Shown: positions 45,464-57,129 of the stretch, piece by piece
Layout: every line of letters starts with the position of its first letter
How positions within the stretch are numbered: the first letter of the stretch is position 1
From: Collybiopsis luxurians FD-317 M1
Lineage: Eukaryota > Basidiomycota > Agaricomycetes > Agaricales > Omphalotaceae
Direction: 5' to 3'
NCBI GenBank assembly: GCA_000827265.1
Contig: KN834758.1
Location: 124,001-188,000, forward strand
Length of the DNA stretch: 64,000 nucleotides
Notes under the pieces: generated by a model
The model's database searches: none
The model's input: the letters and a program-made list of their open reading frames with translations, nothing else
Told to the model about the DNA's origin: nothing
Program-made: the position numbers and the translations under genes

Positions 45464-46121
45464 TTACAAGTTGACCGCGCTTCCCAACACAACAATCCAC
45501 ATTTTTAGCCAAGCCAATGATCGTTCACCTTCACTCTCATCCACTTCCCTCAACATCTCTTCAACTGCGTCGTTGGTCTCGCATGGATGTAGGTACCAGC
45601 ACGGCCTACCTGTCGTCGGATGTTCTCCTTGCGATAGAAGCGGAAACATAGCATTTTGACGAGTTACCGCAAAGCTCGTACTCTCGGTATTCTCCAGCAT
45701 ACTAGCTCGGAGCAGAGTAGTGGACAGCAGTTCATTCAACGATAGTGGTGCGCCGTCTACCGGAAAGGTTAGAGATGTGCAGTATCTCCTTGACAGCACG
45801 TACTGGAATGGTACATTGTAAAATAAAAACAAGGCACTTGAAATGTTGCAGAAAATACGATAAATTGCTGCGACGTTAAAACCGGTCTGGCCATCGGAGC
45901 ACTGGCTTCATCGTTATCATCAGAGTCCACAACCGACACATTCTTTCCCAGATAAGTTGTAGTCCTCGAAAGGTAGCCCAAGTCAGATACCGACTGTAAA
46001 TAGTTGAGAGTGAGAAATCAAGTCAATCAAAGAATTGTACAGGATGTTCGTTCCAATGCCATTCAGAATTTGACTCTGCAAATATTTTGCAGGCTTGGTC
46101 GAATTGAGGTCGAGTTAGCAT
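45464..46121 (-). CDS. ATG10: Ubiquitin-like-conjugating enzyme ATG10
   Basis: E2-like enzyme that conjugates Atg12 to Atg5 in autophagosome formation. Exon 1 MLTRPQFDQACKIFAESNSE with WHWNEHP; an intron GTACAA..TTACAG leads to SVSDLGYLSRTTTYLGKN, SSDDNDEASAPMARPVL-like sequence (SDDNDEASAPMAR) and TSQQFIVFSATFQ. The next exon gives YVLSRRYCTSLTFPVDG, GAPLSLNELLSTTLL, FPLLSQGEHPTTGRPCWYLH and PCETNDAVEEML. The GRPCWYLHPCET block contains the catalytic Cys of the Atg10 HPC motif. C-terminus SLAWLKMWIVVLGSAVNL, stop at 45464. About 180 residues. Same strand as the thiolase, 169 bases upstream of it. Confidence 0.9.
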
Positions 46122-46283
46122 AGGTTAGCATCACAAGTTGACCACGTGATCATGAGAAAGCTGTATAGCACACAAATCCAGGTGACCCACCTTCCTTTGC
46201 ACCGTTGTACACAAAAAAGCCGCCAAGTCTTCGGCCTCTAATCGCGGTTCCCTCCTCGCCGCTACTCTCTCTAATCTCATATC

Positions 46284-47266
46284 ATGGCTGTCGGAAAGGT
46301 CAGGCTGTTATTTCGCTGAAATTCCATTTTGTCTCTCATCTTTGGATCCTTAGAACAAGCGCCTTTCGAAAGGCAAGAAGGGTATCAAGAAAAAGGTCGT
46401 CGACCCATTCTCCAGGAAGGGTACGTACTGCTCAACGTTTGAGTTTGTTTGGATATCAACTCTTTTTTCCAGACTGGTACGATATCAAAGCACCTTCAAT
46501 CTTCGACGTCCGGAACGTTGGCAAGACTCTGGTGAACAGATCTCAGGGTTTGAGTGTGTATCCTTTTTTACTTTTGGCTTTTATTTTTCCTTATCTCTTC
46601 TCAGAAAACGCCAACGACTCTCTCAAGGGTCGTATCATCGAGGTTTCTCTCGGCGACCTTAACAAGGAAGAAGAACAATCCTTCCGTAAAATCAAACTGC
46701 GTGTCGATGAAGTCCAGGGAAAGAACTGTCTAACCAACTTCCACGGCATGGATTTCACATCCGACAAGCTGCGATCTCTAGTGCGGAAATGGCAGACCCT
46801 CATCGAAGCCCACGTCGACGTCAAGACGACCGACGGCTACCTCCTTCGTCTCTTTGCTATTGGTTTCACCAAGCGCCGTCCAACACAGGTCCGTAAGACG
46901 ACCTATGCGCAATCAAGTCAGGTCCGGGAGATTAGGAAGAAGATGTTCGAGATCATGACCCGCGAATCCACCAACTGCGACTTGAAGGAGCTCGTGCAAA
47001 AGTTCGTTCCGGAGGCTATCGGACGGGAAATTGAGAAAGCTTCGAGGAGCATCTACCCTTTGCAGAATGTATACATTCGCAAGGCAAAGATTCTCAAAGC
47101 ACCCAAATTCGATGTCTCGAAACTGATGGAACTGCACGGCGAATCAACGGATGTAAGAATTCCATTTTCTTTTATTTCCGATGCATGGAGCTGACTTTCT
47201 TTGCAGGAGACAGGGACCAAGATTGCCAAAGACTTTAAGGAGCCTGAAATTTTGGAAAGTGTATAA
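46284..47266 (+). CDS. RPS1: 40S ribosomal protein eS1 (S3a)
   Basis: Structural protein of the small ribosomal subunit platform. A five-codon first exon MAVGK is followed by an intron GTCAGG..TTAG, then [124 protein letters not shown] and [20 protein letters not shown]. The last exon after GESTD gives [19 protein letters not shown] and a TAA at 47264-47266. The tiny first exon and early introns are typical of fungal ribosomal protein genes. Full-length, about 257 residues. Confidence 0.95.
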
Positions 47267-47437
47267 AATGGCTTAGTTCTACCTACGATACCGTTATGCT
47301 ATGCCTTTTTCCTACATCTATACATATGAGCAAGCCATGCGCGTATGACATCCGTCTTTCTAAGTTTCATTTGATTGAGTGTTGTAATAAAAAAATTTTA
47401 CTACCACTTCGGCTCCCGCCCCTTGTCTCCTGCAACC

Positions 47438-48151
47438 ATGTCAGACGTTGATTATCTGCGCTCCAAGCTCACAGCGCATTCCGATTTTCCCAAAAAAGTG
47501 CGAAAGCATTCGGGGAAACCATTGTAATAAACTAAAAACATAGTACGCCAGGGGATCGTTTTTCTAGACATATTCCCCATCCTTCGCGATCCGATTGCTT
47601 TTGAGACTCTAATAACTCATTTCATGCACCGTCTCACATCGCACACGATCCCTTCTATTCCTTCCAAGAAAGTGGATGTCGTTGTGGGTCTGGACGCCCG
47701 TGGATTCCTCCTCGGTCCAATCATTGCTCTGCGTCTCGGAGCGGTGTTTGTTCCCGTTCGCAAGAAAGGAAAGCTGCCTGGAACTTGTGTAAATGCTACC
47801 TATGAGAAGGAATATGGTTCGGTAAGCTTTTTTTCAACTGGAAAACCAAGCTCGGATACCTATTTGTCTGCGAAGGACTCGTTCGAAATGCAAAGCGATG
47901 CTATCAAACCAGGTCAATCTGTCATCATCATTGACGATCTCATTGCTACAGGTAGGGTAAAACTTTTGTTCTTTCAACCCACCGATTTAACCCTTGACAT
48001 TGCAGGAGGTTCTGCCAAAGCAGCCGGAGAGCTCGTCGTCAAGCTAGGCGGTAAAACTGCAGAGTACCTTTTCATCATCGAACTCGCATTCCTCAAAGGA
48101 GGGTCAAAGCTAGATGCACCAGTTTATTCCATCATACAATCCGACGATTAA
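47438..48151 (+). CDS. APT1: Adenine phosphoribosyltransferase
   Basis: Salvages adenine to AMP using PRPP. Start MSDVDYLRSKLTAHSDFPKK; intron GTGCGA..GCCAG; then GIVFLDIFPILRDPIAFETL, KKVDVVVGLDARGFLLGPII, ALRLGAVFVPVRKKGKLPGT and ATYEKEYGSDSFEMQSDAI. The PRPP-binding loop is QSVIIIDDLIATGGSAKAAG, joined across an intron after IATGG. C-terminus FLKGGSKLDAPVYSIIQSDD. An intron near 47823-47878 is otherwise read through as open frame. Length about 180 residues, normal. Tail-to-tail with the EDEM-like gene (37 bases between stops). Confidence 0.94.
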
Positions 48152-48188
48152 TCTGTATAGATATCTATATATATATTTATCGAAATAC

Positions 48189-51100
48189 TTAAACCAATAA
48201 TCGGGTGTTGAGAAGTGGGTGCCCGTTTATATAAAGAATCCGCGAGGAATCCTGTTTAAGCGCTTCTTTGTCCAAGTCAGTTTTTCCTTGTGCCTCCTCT
48301 GGTTCACCATCTATCCCTGCATCGACGGTGGATTGATGCTCGTGGTCTAATGACAACATGACCTGCCCAATACCTTGGGAAGTGTCCAGCAATTGCTCTA
48401 CGAGTTGACCAGACGTTCTTGGTAGAACGACGATAGCAACTTCGCTGAGTTCCCCTGCAGCCTCGAGTTCATCCTGGTTTGCGGTGGGGTTGATTGCCGT
48501 ATCTTCGTCGCTGATAACCACTACTCCAGCAGCACCAGCATCCCGAGCTTCAATAAGCTTCTGAAGGAATGTACACTGGCCTCTTCTAACAAGGATGATG
48601 CCCTCTTGATATGATTTCTGGTACGGCGAACATCCAAGCTCATTATCGTCATCTCGGTATACGGGGACGAGTCCAGTAAATCTGCTAGGCAGATCCTCGC
48701 TGTCAATTAGATCTCCACCGAAGAAACCGACATGGCCCGTGACGGAAAGCTCCATGTCGTTTACTGTTTCCATCATGTTCAGCATGCTGAACATGGTGTC
48801 GACCGCATCGATATAAAAGCGTAATCGAATGGTACCAAAGTGCTCATCTACCGCAGATGCAGAAGAACCAGAGAGTAAGGATGCATCATTGACGTATACA
48901 TACTGCCCTGGTCGAACACTATAATGGCCAACTACGACCAAACTTGAGTTCATGGCTTTATCGCAAGGAAGTAAACAACGCACGCTTGCGAACATCATAT
49001 CCTGTTCCATCCAGTCTCTGGACAATATGAGTTCTGATACCAGTCACATTGTGGATAATATATCCGTCTGACACAGGCTCTAACTTCAGCTTACTTGGGC
49101 TGAGATCCTCAGCCGCGACCTTGCCGTTGGCAGACATAACAAAATCGAATGACTGAAGTATATCAGGATCAAAACGAGAATGAACCAAGAAAAGAAACTG
49201 ACGAATAATTCGATTTTGGGCTTTTCACAAAATCCAAATGGATCCCAATTAATTGAATCATCTTCATTTGCATCCAGAGCGACTAATTCCCTGCTGTATT
49301 CAGCGTCGGAGCGACTTCGAATACCTAGGACTAGTCCTATGTCATTTCCTCGGTCACTGTAAGCGTTTACGAATGGCCGGTAAGCCGGACACTGATGGTC
49401 TTCAATTTTGCGCATCTTCTGCCGAGAAGGGGATATTGGTCGAAGATGTTCCGGTCCCAACTTCAGCAAATGGCCTTCAGTAGTGAACACATAATTCGAG
49501 TCGTCGTGATGCAAGGGATTTTCCTCGTCGAATAGAAGAAAGAGATACTGAAACACGGTTCAATTACAATTTAGAATTTACGATGAATTTTTACCTTCAG
49601 GGTCTCTGAGAGTGCAAAGGATTCCATTCGATCATCCTGAATATTAGTACGAAGATCGTTGATGCCAGTTAATCCGCAGGGAACTTTAGCACGCGTCGAA
49701 ATATCGAACAACACGCGTTCTCCCACATCCAGATAATATGGATCTCGAGTTGCCTTGAATAAGAATTAGGTCAAGAAACATACACTTGGAGGCTCTACGT
49801 ACCCGATACAAGTACCACGTTGATTCGATAAATTCTGCGAAATGAGGGGATAAGTCGAGGAGCCTGTCGACTGGGTAATAAGCTTACCGGGTCGTAATGG
49901 ATATCCATGCGAAGTGGCTTGCTTAAAGCTGGTATCATACACTTCGGGGAGACCGGAATGCTTTCGCCAAAGATTATAATCTGCGAATGTTGAGAGATAG
50001 TCGTACTTACGAGTTCGATTTAGGACTCACATGCCATATGCAATTTGATGGCACTCTGTACATCGCCGGCCAACACTTGCAGTCCAGGCCAGAAAGCAGA
50101 TAGGGAATCAATAGTGTTGTATGCGACGTCACCACTCCGCATATTAACGAGGCGATACTGCAAGACATTTTAGGGCAGTTCGAGTGCATGTTGAAACGAG
50201 ACTTACCCAGAATCCGTCCTTGGCTCGAGAATAACGCATAATTGAAGCATATGCATCGTCCCAAACGTCGAGGAATTCAACCTCCCCTGGATCATCATTT
50301 GAAGAGAAAGGGAAAAAGACAGAGATTTGACTGACCACTCAGGATGTACCACTTGAGAGCATACTCATAGAATCTGGCGAAACAGTTAAATCAGCTCAAG
50401 ATATTAACCACGGTTCATGACGCTCACGAATCTATGCCAGCACCAATCCCCGTAAGTTCTGGTGAAGTCCAATCCTGAGGAAATTTTGAATAATGGAAAG
50501 ATGACGTTCCGAAGCCACATACACCAGTCCATGTATTGATTGTATTTCCAACCAATCCAATGTCAGATTTTCGATTCCAAATTGCGAAAAAAGCCTTGTA
50601 AGCAGCCTTTTCAAAGCGCTCGTCTCCTGTGAGACGGCTTAAAGTTGCAAATTCGAGTATTAATGATCCTGCACCAGCAGTGCCTGGATTTTGGGCAATT
50701 ATTTTGAGCACCAAGTGGAAGAGGAAGCTACTGACATGTTTCGAGCGATTCCCCTCGGGCCAAACCGTGCCGAAGATTGATCTTAACAAGTATAAGAACA
50801 CGTCCAGTGTAAAGTAAGTGTAAACAAACCCGGGCAAATGGAAGACCAGTGGGAGTTGAAAATGCGGGAAGTAATCTTTTGCCAAGATCGTGAGCCAGGT
50901 TGAGTAATTCTCCACGATACCAGGGTAGATGGAATGGGCCAGTTTCAGCGAATATATGTCCGGAAAGAAGACCTCCTAATACTCGGATAGTAGTCTCGAA
51001 GACCTGAGGTTTCGTATTGACATCAAAGGAGACCCATTGAATAACATTCCTGACAGCTTTGTCGAATCCTTGCCGGTCCCCGAGAACGACGAAAGTATCG

Positions 51101-51635
51101 AGCACATCAATGAGAGTCAAAGAGAAGTTCCCGGCGACATCATTGGCGGCAATATTTGCTCTGAGGGAGAACGTAAAAATTCATTCCACAACCAAATGAA
51201 GTTACTTACGGGTTTGACCAGTCCGGCCCTTGGCCTGAGCAGGTGAGAGGCGTTAGCTGAATAAAGTTGAGAGTAAAAAAAATGCAAAGTTGGATATTGG
51301 GATTACCTCGTCTAGCGGGAATGCTGCAAGCCGTTTTAGGTCAAGAAGGAATATTTAATCAAGATTACGACGCACCGTACTGCATATAATTATCGAACCC
51401 ATGATACCAAAGATCTCGAGTCCTTTCCCTGCACAAGCTAATATTTAGTTTCCAGCCTCCGAGCTTTCGAACACGACTAGACGGACCGGGCTGCTAACTG
51501 TCTCTGGGAAGTCCAGCCAGAGAAATTTGAGGGTGAAGCTGCAACGCCAATATTCTGGGACCACAGGATACGTTCATCGAGAGTTACTAGCACGAGTGCA
51601 GCAAGACATTCAGGCAAAAATCGCCCCCACTTCAT
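48189..51635 (-). CDS. ER alpha-1,2-mannosidase-like protein with PA domain (EDEM3/Htm1 type, GH47)
   Basis: Glycoside hydrolase family 47 protein of ER-associated degradation, trimming mannose from misfolded glycoproteins. A hydrophobic N-terminal signal lies in [22 protein letters not shown]47 blocks: [96 protein letters not shown] (acidic catalytic motif), [20 protein letters not shown] (second catalytic Glu), [19 protein letters not shown] domain follows near the C-terminus: [20 protein letters not shown] with [18 protein letters not shown]. It ends [10 protein letters not shown] at 48189 with no HDEL. At least a dozen introns; several middle splice sites are not fixed. Confidence 0.9.
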
Positions 51636-51683
51636 GTATGGGACTCCGAGGACGTGGCAGTTGCGACTTGGAATTCAGAGAGT

Positions 51684-51707
51684 ATTAAGCGCTTGTACGC
51701 GCTTAAT
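51684..51707. promoter_or_regulatory. Perfect 9-bp palindrome arms in a divergent promoter
   Basis: ATTAAGCGC (51684-51692) and GCGCTTAAT (51699-51707) are exact reverse complements separated by TTGTAC. The site lies in the 96-base gap between the EDEM-like and p27-like start codons, 24 bases from the latter. Likely a dimeric factor site; binder unknown. Confidence 0.45.
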
Positions 51708-51731
51708 TTTCACTCTTCAAGCTTTACCGCC

Positions 51732-52913
51732 ATGTCGACTATCACTGATGTATCAAGCGTCCTCAGTGAATACATGCTCAAAGGATGGGTAAGGAATACT
51801 ATCGCAAGACTGTGCGCGTCAATGAACCGCTAGCTAGGTTCTCACTGATGAATTGTGTCGAAACTCAAAATGCAATGTTCCGTTGATGCGCTCACCGAAG
51901 GGTCAAAATCCTGTCGTTCACTTTTGCGCGAATTGTGATGGAGGTCCTTTGAAAGGTAACGGATATTTCTGCCGTATCATCCAAGCTCTTACATGCTATG
52001 CTGCAACGAAGTATCTCAGCACTCCGATTCTCCGAGTGCCTCTAGCACCTATTCGGGCTCGCAGAGACACACGATATCTCGATCGTCAACCCCAGCAACA
52101 GAGGTATCCGACGCTTCTAGCTCTGATGGCTTCCAGCTACCGCCGGAAACACCAGAAAGTAGACGTCGTCGCGAACAATCAGATTTCGCGTCGACTCAAA
52201 TTGGTCAACGTCTACTCAAAGGTTGGGCACTACTTGCAGAAGAATGCCTGAATGAAAATTGTTTCGCGGTCCCACTCGTCAGACCTCCGAAAACAGCAGG
52301 TGGAGAGAAGGACCCTCGCAAGGCTAGTTGTCGACTGCATGATACTGTCCTACTTTGCCTGATTTTGTATGCAGGAGTGCGTACTTTGCGGTCGAATCTA
52401 CATCAACGACGGAGATCTTGTCGAAGGAGGACATCCTGCGTTATCTTCCCAAGTTCCAACATCCCAGGCATCCCTTCCGGTCACGAAATCTCCCGCTGTG
52501 TCTCTGTCAGATGTGGCTATCACTGTAAGGCAACAAATGCTTGCATTGGATTGTATTCATTTGTCCACAGAGTTCAAAGATTCTTAATCAAACATTGCCG
52601 CAGGTCCAAACTGTATATTGCTGTTTAGTGCTCCCACCCGCAGTCTGATGATGCTTACGATCCATCCTAGATATCTCGAGATTTACCGGTGGCCGCAGCT
52701 CCTGCATCCTCCACTCTGGATGCGTTGAACATCACTTCCAATGCCCTGGAACAGACATTAGTCCTTTTATCAGGACGTCTGACAAGTGGCGCATCCATGT
52801 TCACCGATTCTCAGACTATTTCCACTATCGTTGACACTATTCACAAGACAACACAAGCATTGTCGGAGGTGAAAAAATTACAGCAGAGCAAAACATATAC
52901 TTCATACGATTGA
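51732..52913 (+). CDS. p27 autoantigen/ZNRD2-like zinc-ribbon protein (UPF0148)
   Basis: Homolog of human SSSCA1/ZNRD2, a small zinc protein of unclear role. Unusual here is the tandem presence of two Auto_anti-p27 domains. The first is MSTITDVSSVLSEYMLKGWV with LTDELCRNSKCNVPLMRSP and HFCANC. The second is QIGQRLLKGWALLAEECLNE with NCFAVPLVRPPK and, across an intron, CVLCGRIYINDGD. Each has a CxxxxC..CxxC ligand set. A Ser-rich linker (SASSTYSGSQRHTISRSS) separates them. The C-terminus is helical: LDALNITSNALEQTLVLLSG to VKKLQQSKTYTSYD, stop at 52913. At least four introns. Confidence 0.83.
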
Positions 52914-52970
52914 AGTATGAAACAGCTATTCGAGCCTGCACGTATATACACAAGGAGATGACGGAGTAAA

Positions 52971-54064
52971 TCATTTGCGCCCTTTCCTCCCGCCTCTTGC
53001 ACGACTAGGCCCGCCAACTTTCTGTCCTTGTACTGAATGAATTTCTTCACGGCTGAGTCTCAGAGTCCCATCCTTGAAATTACCGACGCCCATCTTGAGC
53101 CCTCGAATTCGTTTTTTGGGTTTCACATCCTCTAACTCTTCGTTAAAGAGCCTTTTCAGCTTCGGATGATAGTTTCCCAGGTTTTTTGTCTATGGAGACA
53201 AATGAGCATTTCTCTAAAAGGAACTTGCGGCTGGACGCACCTCTTCGAGTTGTACCACCCTTCGTTCCTTCTGCTTTTGCATCAAGCCTTCCCGTACTCG
53301 CTTGGATGCTTTATTGTGTTCTGCGCCCCGCACAGATCGTTCTCCTCGTCCAAGTTTGGCTTCTCCAGTCAGCTCTAGTACGCGACCGGATAAGGCTTTA
53401 CGCCGTTGAGCTGGTGTAAGATCTAGCTCAGGGTTGAGGGATCCTGATAAAAGCTTGGTGTGCACTAATTTATGCAATAGAGCGTCGTTCTGGAGATTCG
53501 ATCTAAATCGAGCGTCAAGAGACAATGTCTAGTGGAATGAATCCTAATTACCGTTCTGCCGCATCTTCATCGTCCACGATTTCTGATGATCGTTTGAGCT
53601 CACGGGTTGCTTCCTCTCTCAATTTGGATACTTTCGAGGACTAAACGAACTTGAGAGCTAGTTGATACGTTCAGAAGGGTGAAATACCATAAACGATCTT
53701 GATTGAGATTTTGTGACCAAGTCCTTTGCTTTGAAAGCATCAGAGAAGACGACAACGTCGACGTTTGCAGATGTGGAGGCTGAATTAAATTCATCGTCAT
53801 TTTCTTCAAATTCTAAGATGGATAGACTGGTTCTCGTCGTTAAACTAACGAATCTGTATGGAGAGAAGACATACGGTTGTCCGATTCAGACTCAGAGGCT
53901 ATCCCTCCCCATTCCGACTCTGATTGTTCTTCCACTGTCGGTTCTGCAACGGAAGAGGACCGATTCTTCTTCTTCATAATATCTCCCGCAGATCCAGAGA
54001 AGGAAGACAGAAAATTCTCCCCGTGTGCTTGCAGAATATTCAAGAGTTGGTCATGGTTGGCCAT
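52971..54064 (-). CDS. FAF1: FAF1/C1orf131-like ribosome biogenesis protein
   Basis: Nucleolar protein of the small-subunit processome, needed for 18S rRNA maturation (yeast Faf1). Start MANHDQLLNILQAHGENFLS, then acidic SVAEPTVEEQSESEWGG. Exon junctions lead to DDEFNSASTSANVDVVVFSD, SSKVSKLREEATRELKRSS and LHKLVHTKLLSGSLNPELDL with TPAQRRKALSGRVLEL. The conserved block is KLGRGERSVRGAEHNKASKR, VREGLMQKQKERRVVQLEE. Near the end are NLGNYHPKLKRLFNEEL and KRIRGLKMGVGNFKDGTLRL, then a basic tail GGPSRARGGRKGRK, stop at 52971. The GVGxFxDGxLxLS motif is diagnostic. Confidence 0.87.
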
Positions 54065-54129
54065 TAGGAACGAAAAGAAAAATTTGCCTGCCGGCAATAC
54101 GCCGTCACACTTTCCCTGCTTCAGTCATC

Positions 54130-54933
54130 ATGCCCCGCAAAATTCGCGAACGCAAAGCAAGCACTCTTCCCGAGTCGGATACTAAACCTCTCATTGATAT
54201 TCCGGAGGACGAACAATGGAGGCTCATCAATGAGACTGGCGTCCTTCACAAAATTTCTGAACAAACACCAACCAGCGCAGTTAATTCGGACCCTTCGCCG
54301 TATCCATTGGTAGACGAAATACTGGACACCAGTCTTTTTATTATACCCTTCTGCTCTCTCCTTCTACTCATGGAAATGTACGCGCTTAAGTATCTCAAAC
54401 TTTGAATTGTTCAAGACTTGTCAGGAAAGACTAGTCCACAACCAATACAATCGACACGCAACTTATGGCGCATTGTTAGAAAGAATGAGCACAGGTGGCC
54501 CGAGTGAGCAGTTGAGCCCATTCCCTTGATTGAGTTTTACTCATTTTATTTAGTACTGGCACTGTTCATATTCTTCAGTTCGTTCTGAGTTCGAATCCAC
54601 CCACTTGCCCTATGGGGAACTAATATTACTCCCAGTTCACAGACATAAGCGAAGCAGAAGAGTTCAGATTTTTCTATTTGTGTTATCGTGCGTCGTGGGC
54701 CCAAGGCTCATGTATCTAATTGCCCGAGGTTCTTGGCTGGTCAACATGCGTCAGGTATCGTGTAAACCACTTGCTTGCCATGCCTGACAGTTGACAATCT
54801 CTAGTGTCCACCTCTAGCTACCATTTGGGTTTACACTGCCCTTGAGCTTGACCTGGGCCCATGTGTTGTAAGTCTAGGAGTAACTGGAGCTTATGTCTGG
54901 TGGAATGGCTTCCAGAAATACATGTTTCGATAA
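54130..54933 (+). CDS. DUF7719-type membrane protein
   Basis: Small integral membrane protein conserved in fungi, function unknown. N-terminal soluble part MPRKIRERKASTLPESDTKP to EDEQWRLINETGVLHKI, then hydrophobic segment SLFIIPFCSLLLLMEI. The intron splice to ACTAGTCC gives LVHNQYNRHATYGALLERM, then PILALFIFFSSFTN, VQIFLFVLSCVVGPRLMYLI, PPLATIWVYTALELDLGPCV and SLGVTGAYVWWNGFQKYMFR, stop TAA at 54931-54933. About four membrane spans. Head-to-head with FAF1 across 65 bases. Confidence 0.75.
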
Positions 54934-55174
54934 TGTTTAATGTACCCATTTTGAAAGTCCTAAATTACATGAGGCTAGTTGAATGAAGGTCAATCGAAAG
55001 GCAAGATATACAACCAGCCCAAGGAGGGAATCAATGTATGCTCGATGATACGCCAGCAACTGGGTGTGTGCTTTGACCAGCAGGGCACCTTTTACAAGCA
55101 ACAGATGTACTAATCTAGCAAACAGCTCACCCTGCGTATCACTTTAAGTGTGTTCACAGTACGCATGAATGTGT

Positions 55175-56601
55175 CTACACTCCTGCTCCTTGATCCAGCT
55201 CTTCCGCTAGAATTTGGACTTTTCTCTGCGCGAATCATTAGTCGTCAGTGGAAAACCTTCCGTTGGAAACTTACCCTATATGTTATCAACCGCCCTTCGA
55301 GTGCGGATCTCAATACCCTTATTTGCCACTTAAGCCGTCGGCTCAATGATCGTGCCATGACCTTTTCATTCTTGTCCACTCTGTCTACAAAAGCCTTATA
55401 CACACGGTCGTCTCGAGCAAAATAAGAAACCTAGAAGGAATGAAGTCAAAATCAAAATCAAGTTGAAATCAAGAAACTTTGAATCAAACCGGAATAGGTT
55501 CACCCTTGATCGACTCCAATGCTTGCGTCCAAGCAGCCATTAGAAGCAAGTCAGACGTAGCATTCGCAACGCTGAAAGAAAAGTCAGGGATCCATGTACT
55601 CAGGAGAATTGCGAATCATAATCACTAGTCCTCCAACGATGCTATGAGTTCAGCCTTACCCAATTCCCTTGTGGCAAACTTTCTAACAGCGGCCTCTGCG
55701 GTTTTTACGGGTTGTCCCTCAATTCCCGCCCGCAATGCAAGCATCACGTTAGATGTTTGAGCACGAACCCATTTGTCACCTTCTGACATGACATAGATCT
55801 GCATCAGCGACGCTATGAGGTCGCTTTTCGATATCGCTAAATCGTGATCAATGGCAGCTTTGAGATTAAAACCTAGCACATTTGGTCAAGTGCGGCAATT
55901 GTAGTTCGTTGATGAAACCTACGAATGTTCTTCAATATATTCTTGATACGAGGTTTCTGCAAGTCTGATTCATCATCCAAATGATTAATGTAACGAGAGA
56001 AGGCGCCTAGTAAGATGATTGCCACATCTCGGTGCGACTGCCCGATCCGTAGGGCGTGGACGAGAGGTGTCGTCTCTCCATTCTTGTCAACGAGTAGATG
56101 AAAAGCTCGGTCCCTTATCTCCATTAAAAGAACGATATCTTTCCTCTCAACAGCACGAAATACTTCAAACGGCTGGGGTTCCTTCCAGTTCTTTACAACC
56201 TCTTTCTGTTGACTCCGTATACGAGAGGGGGATGCTGAAGGAGACGTCGACTCTGTAGAATGCGAGCTGCTCCTTCGTGTATGAGAAGGCTCGTCATCCC
56301 AGTCAATGTCGGTGTTGGAGTCGGAGACTGGCGATAGAGGTGTCCGCCAGAGCTGCCTTAAGTATGCTTCGGGTGCCATTTTCTCAGCTTCTCTCTGAAT
56401 GAAAGCTTCAAAATACGTTATGTAGACCTGCCATATGGTGCAGAGAGGCTTACAGGAGTTGGGGAGACGATCTGGAAGTATTGGATCAGAATTGATGCGT
56501 TTCCGTTTATACGCAGAGGACGACGGAGAATGGTAGCCATCCATTTGCCTTCCAAGAGCATCGATTATGGACTCGTAGTTGAATGGATTGTGGTCGAGCA
56601 T
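55175..56601 (-). CDS. Conserved hypothetical protein (helical, ankyrin-like context)
   Basis: Unrecognised cytosolic or nuclear protein assembled from the minus strand. From MLDHNPFNYESIIDALGRQM, it has a CTIWQVYITYFEAFIQREAE segment, a Ser-rich acidic stretch (DSNTDIDWDDEPSHTRRSS), then FEVFRAVERKDIVLLMEIRD with NGETTPLVHALRIGQSHRDV, which reads like one to two ankyrin-type repeats. Then AAIDHDLAISKSDLIASLMQ, AWTQALESIKGEPIP, VSYFARDDRVYKAFVDRVDK and LSRRLKWQIRVLRSALEGRL. A last exon after TYR (GTAAGT..GCGCAG) gives RKVQILAEELDQGAGV and a stop at 55175-55177. An upstream exon, perhaps starting MPKSRQLST at 56743, is likely (SLAAGTDILLN precedes the Met in frame), so the N-terminus is incomplete. 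Confidence 0.65.
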
Positions 56602-57129
56602 GTTTAAGAGAATGTCGGTGCCCGCCGCTAGGCTCGTACCCAGCCTGTCTATGAAGGAGAGGCTGGCGGATCTCGTGATTATCTGGGTGGGTGTGCACGG
56701 AGTTCGAAATGCGTACCGTTGACAGCTGTCGGCTCTTCGGCATTTCTGCTACTGCTGCTAAACGTACTTACTGAGCAAATCTTGGAAAAATCTCAATTTA
56801 CAAAAAACTTTTATGTAGTATCGTGGAAGCATAAACAGGCTACGAGCCTAGCCCGCCACCTCTGTCGGCCCGGCACGCGGACACGCTTTGACCTGATCTT
56901 GGGCAAGCCTATTCAGCTGAGCGAGTCAGATCGCGAATATACGAGTACATGATGTGGCATACCAGTACTAGTTTCATTCAATTTTGGGGTTTCTCTTCTA
57001 CAGATCTATCTCATTTATTTTTTATTTACTTATTTTACTTTGTTGAGATGAGCTGACGAGGTGGGAATTTTTCTTACCCGAGTTACCATACGTAGCATAG
57101 TCAGTCAATTCTAAACGTCCAACTTTGCA
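56602..57129. other. Divergent region between the hypothetical gene and the Dicer gene
   Basis: Probably contains the first exon of the minus-strand gene (to about 56743) and the Dicer promoter, including an AT-rich tract TTTTTTATTTACTTATTTTA near 57017-57036. A 77-codon plus frame at 56719-56952 has no recognisable content. Confidence 0.4.

Noticed and set aside
55150..55425. Plus-strand open frame of 91 codons
   Set aside because: It is the complement of the exons encoding the C-terminus of the minus-strand hypothetical gene (RDDRVYKAFVDRVDK and LSRRLKWQIRVLRSALEG).
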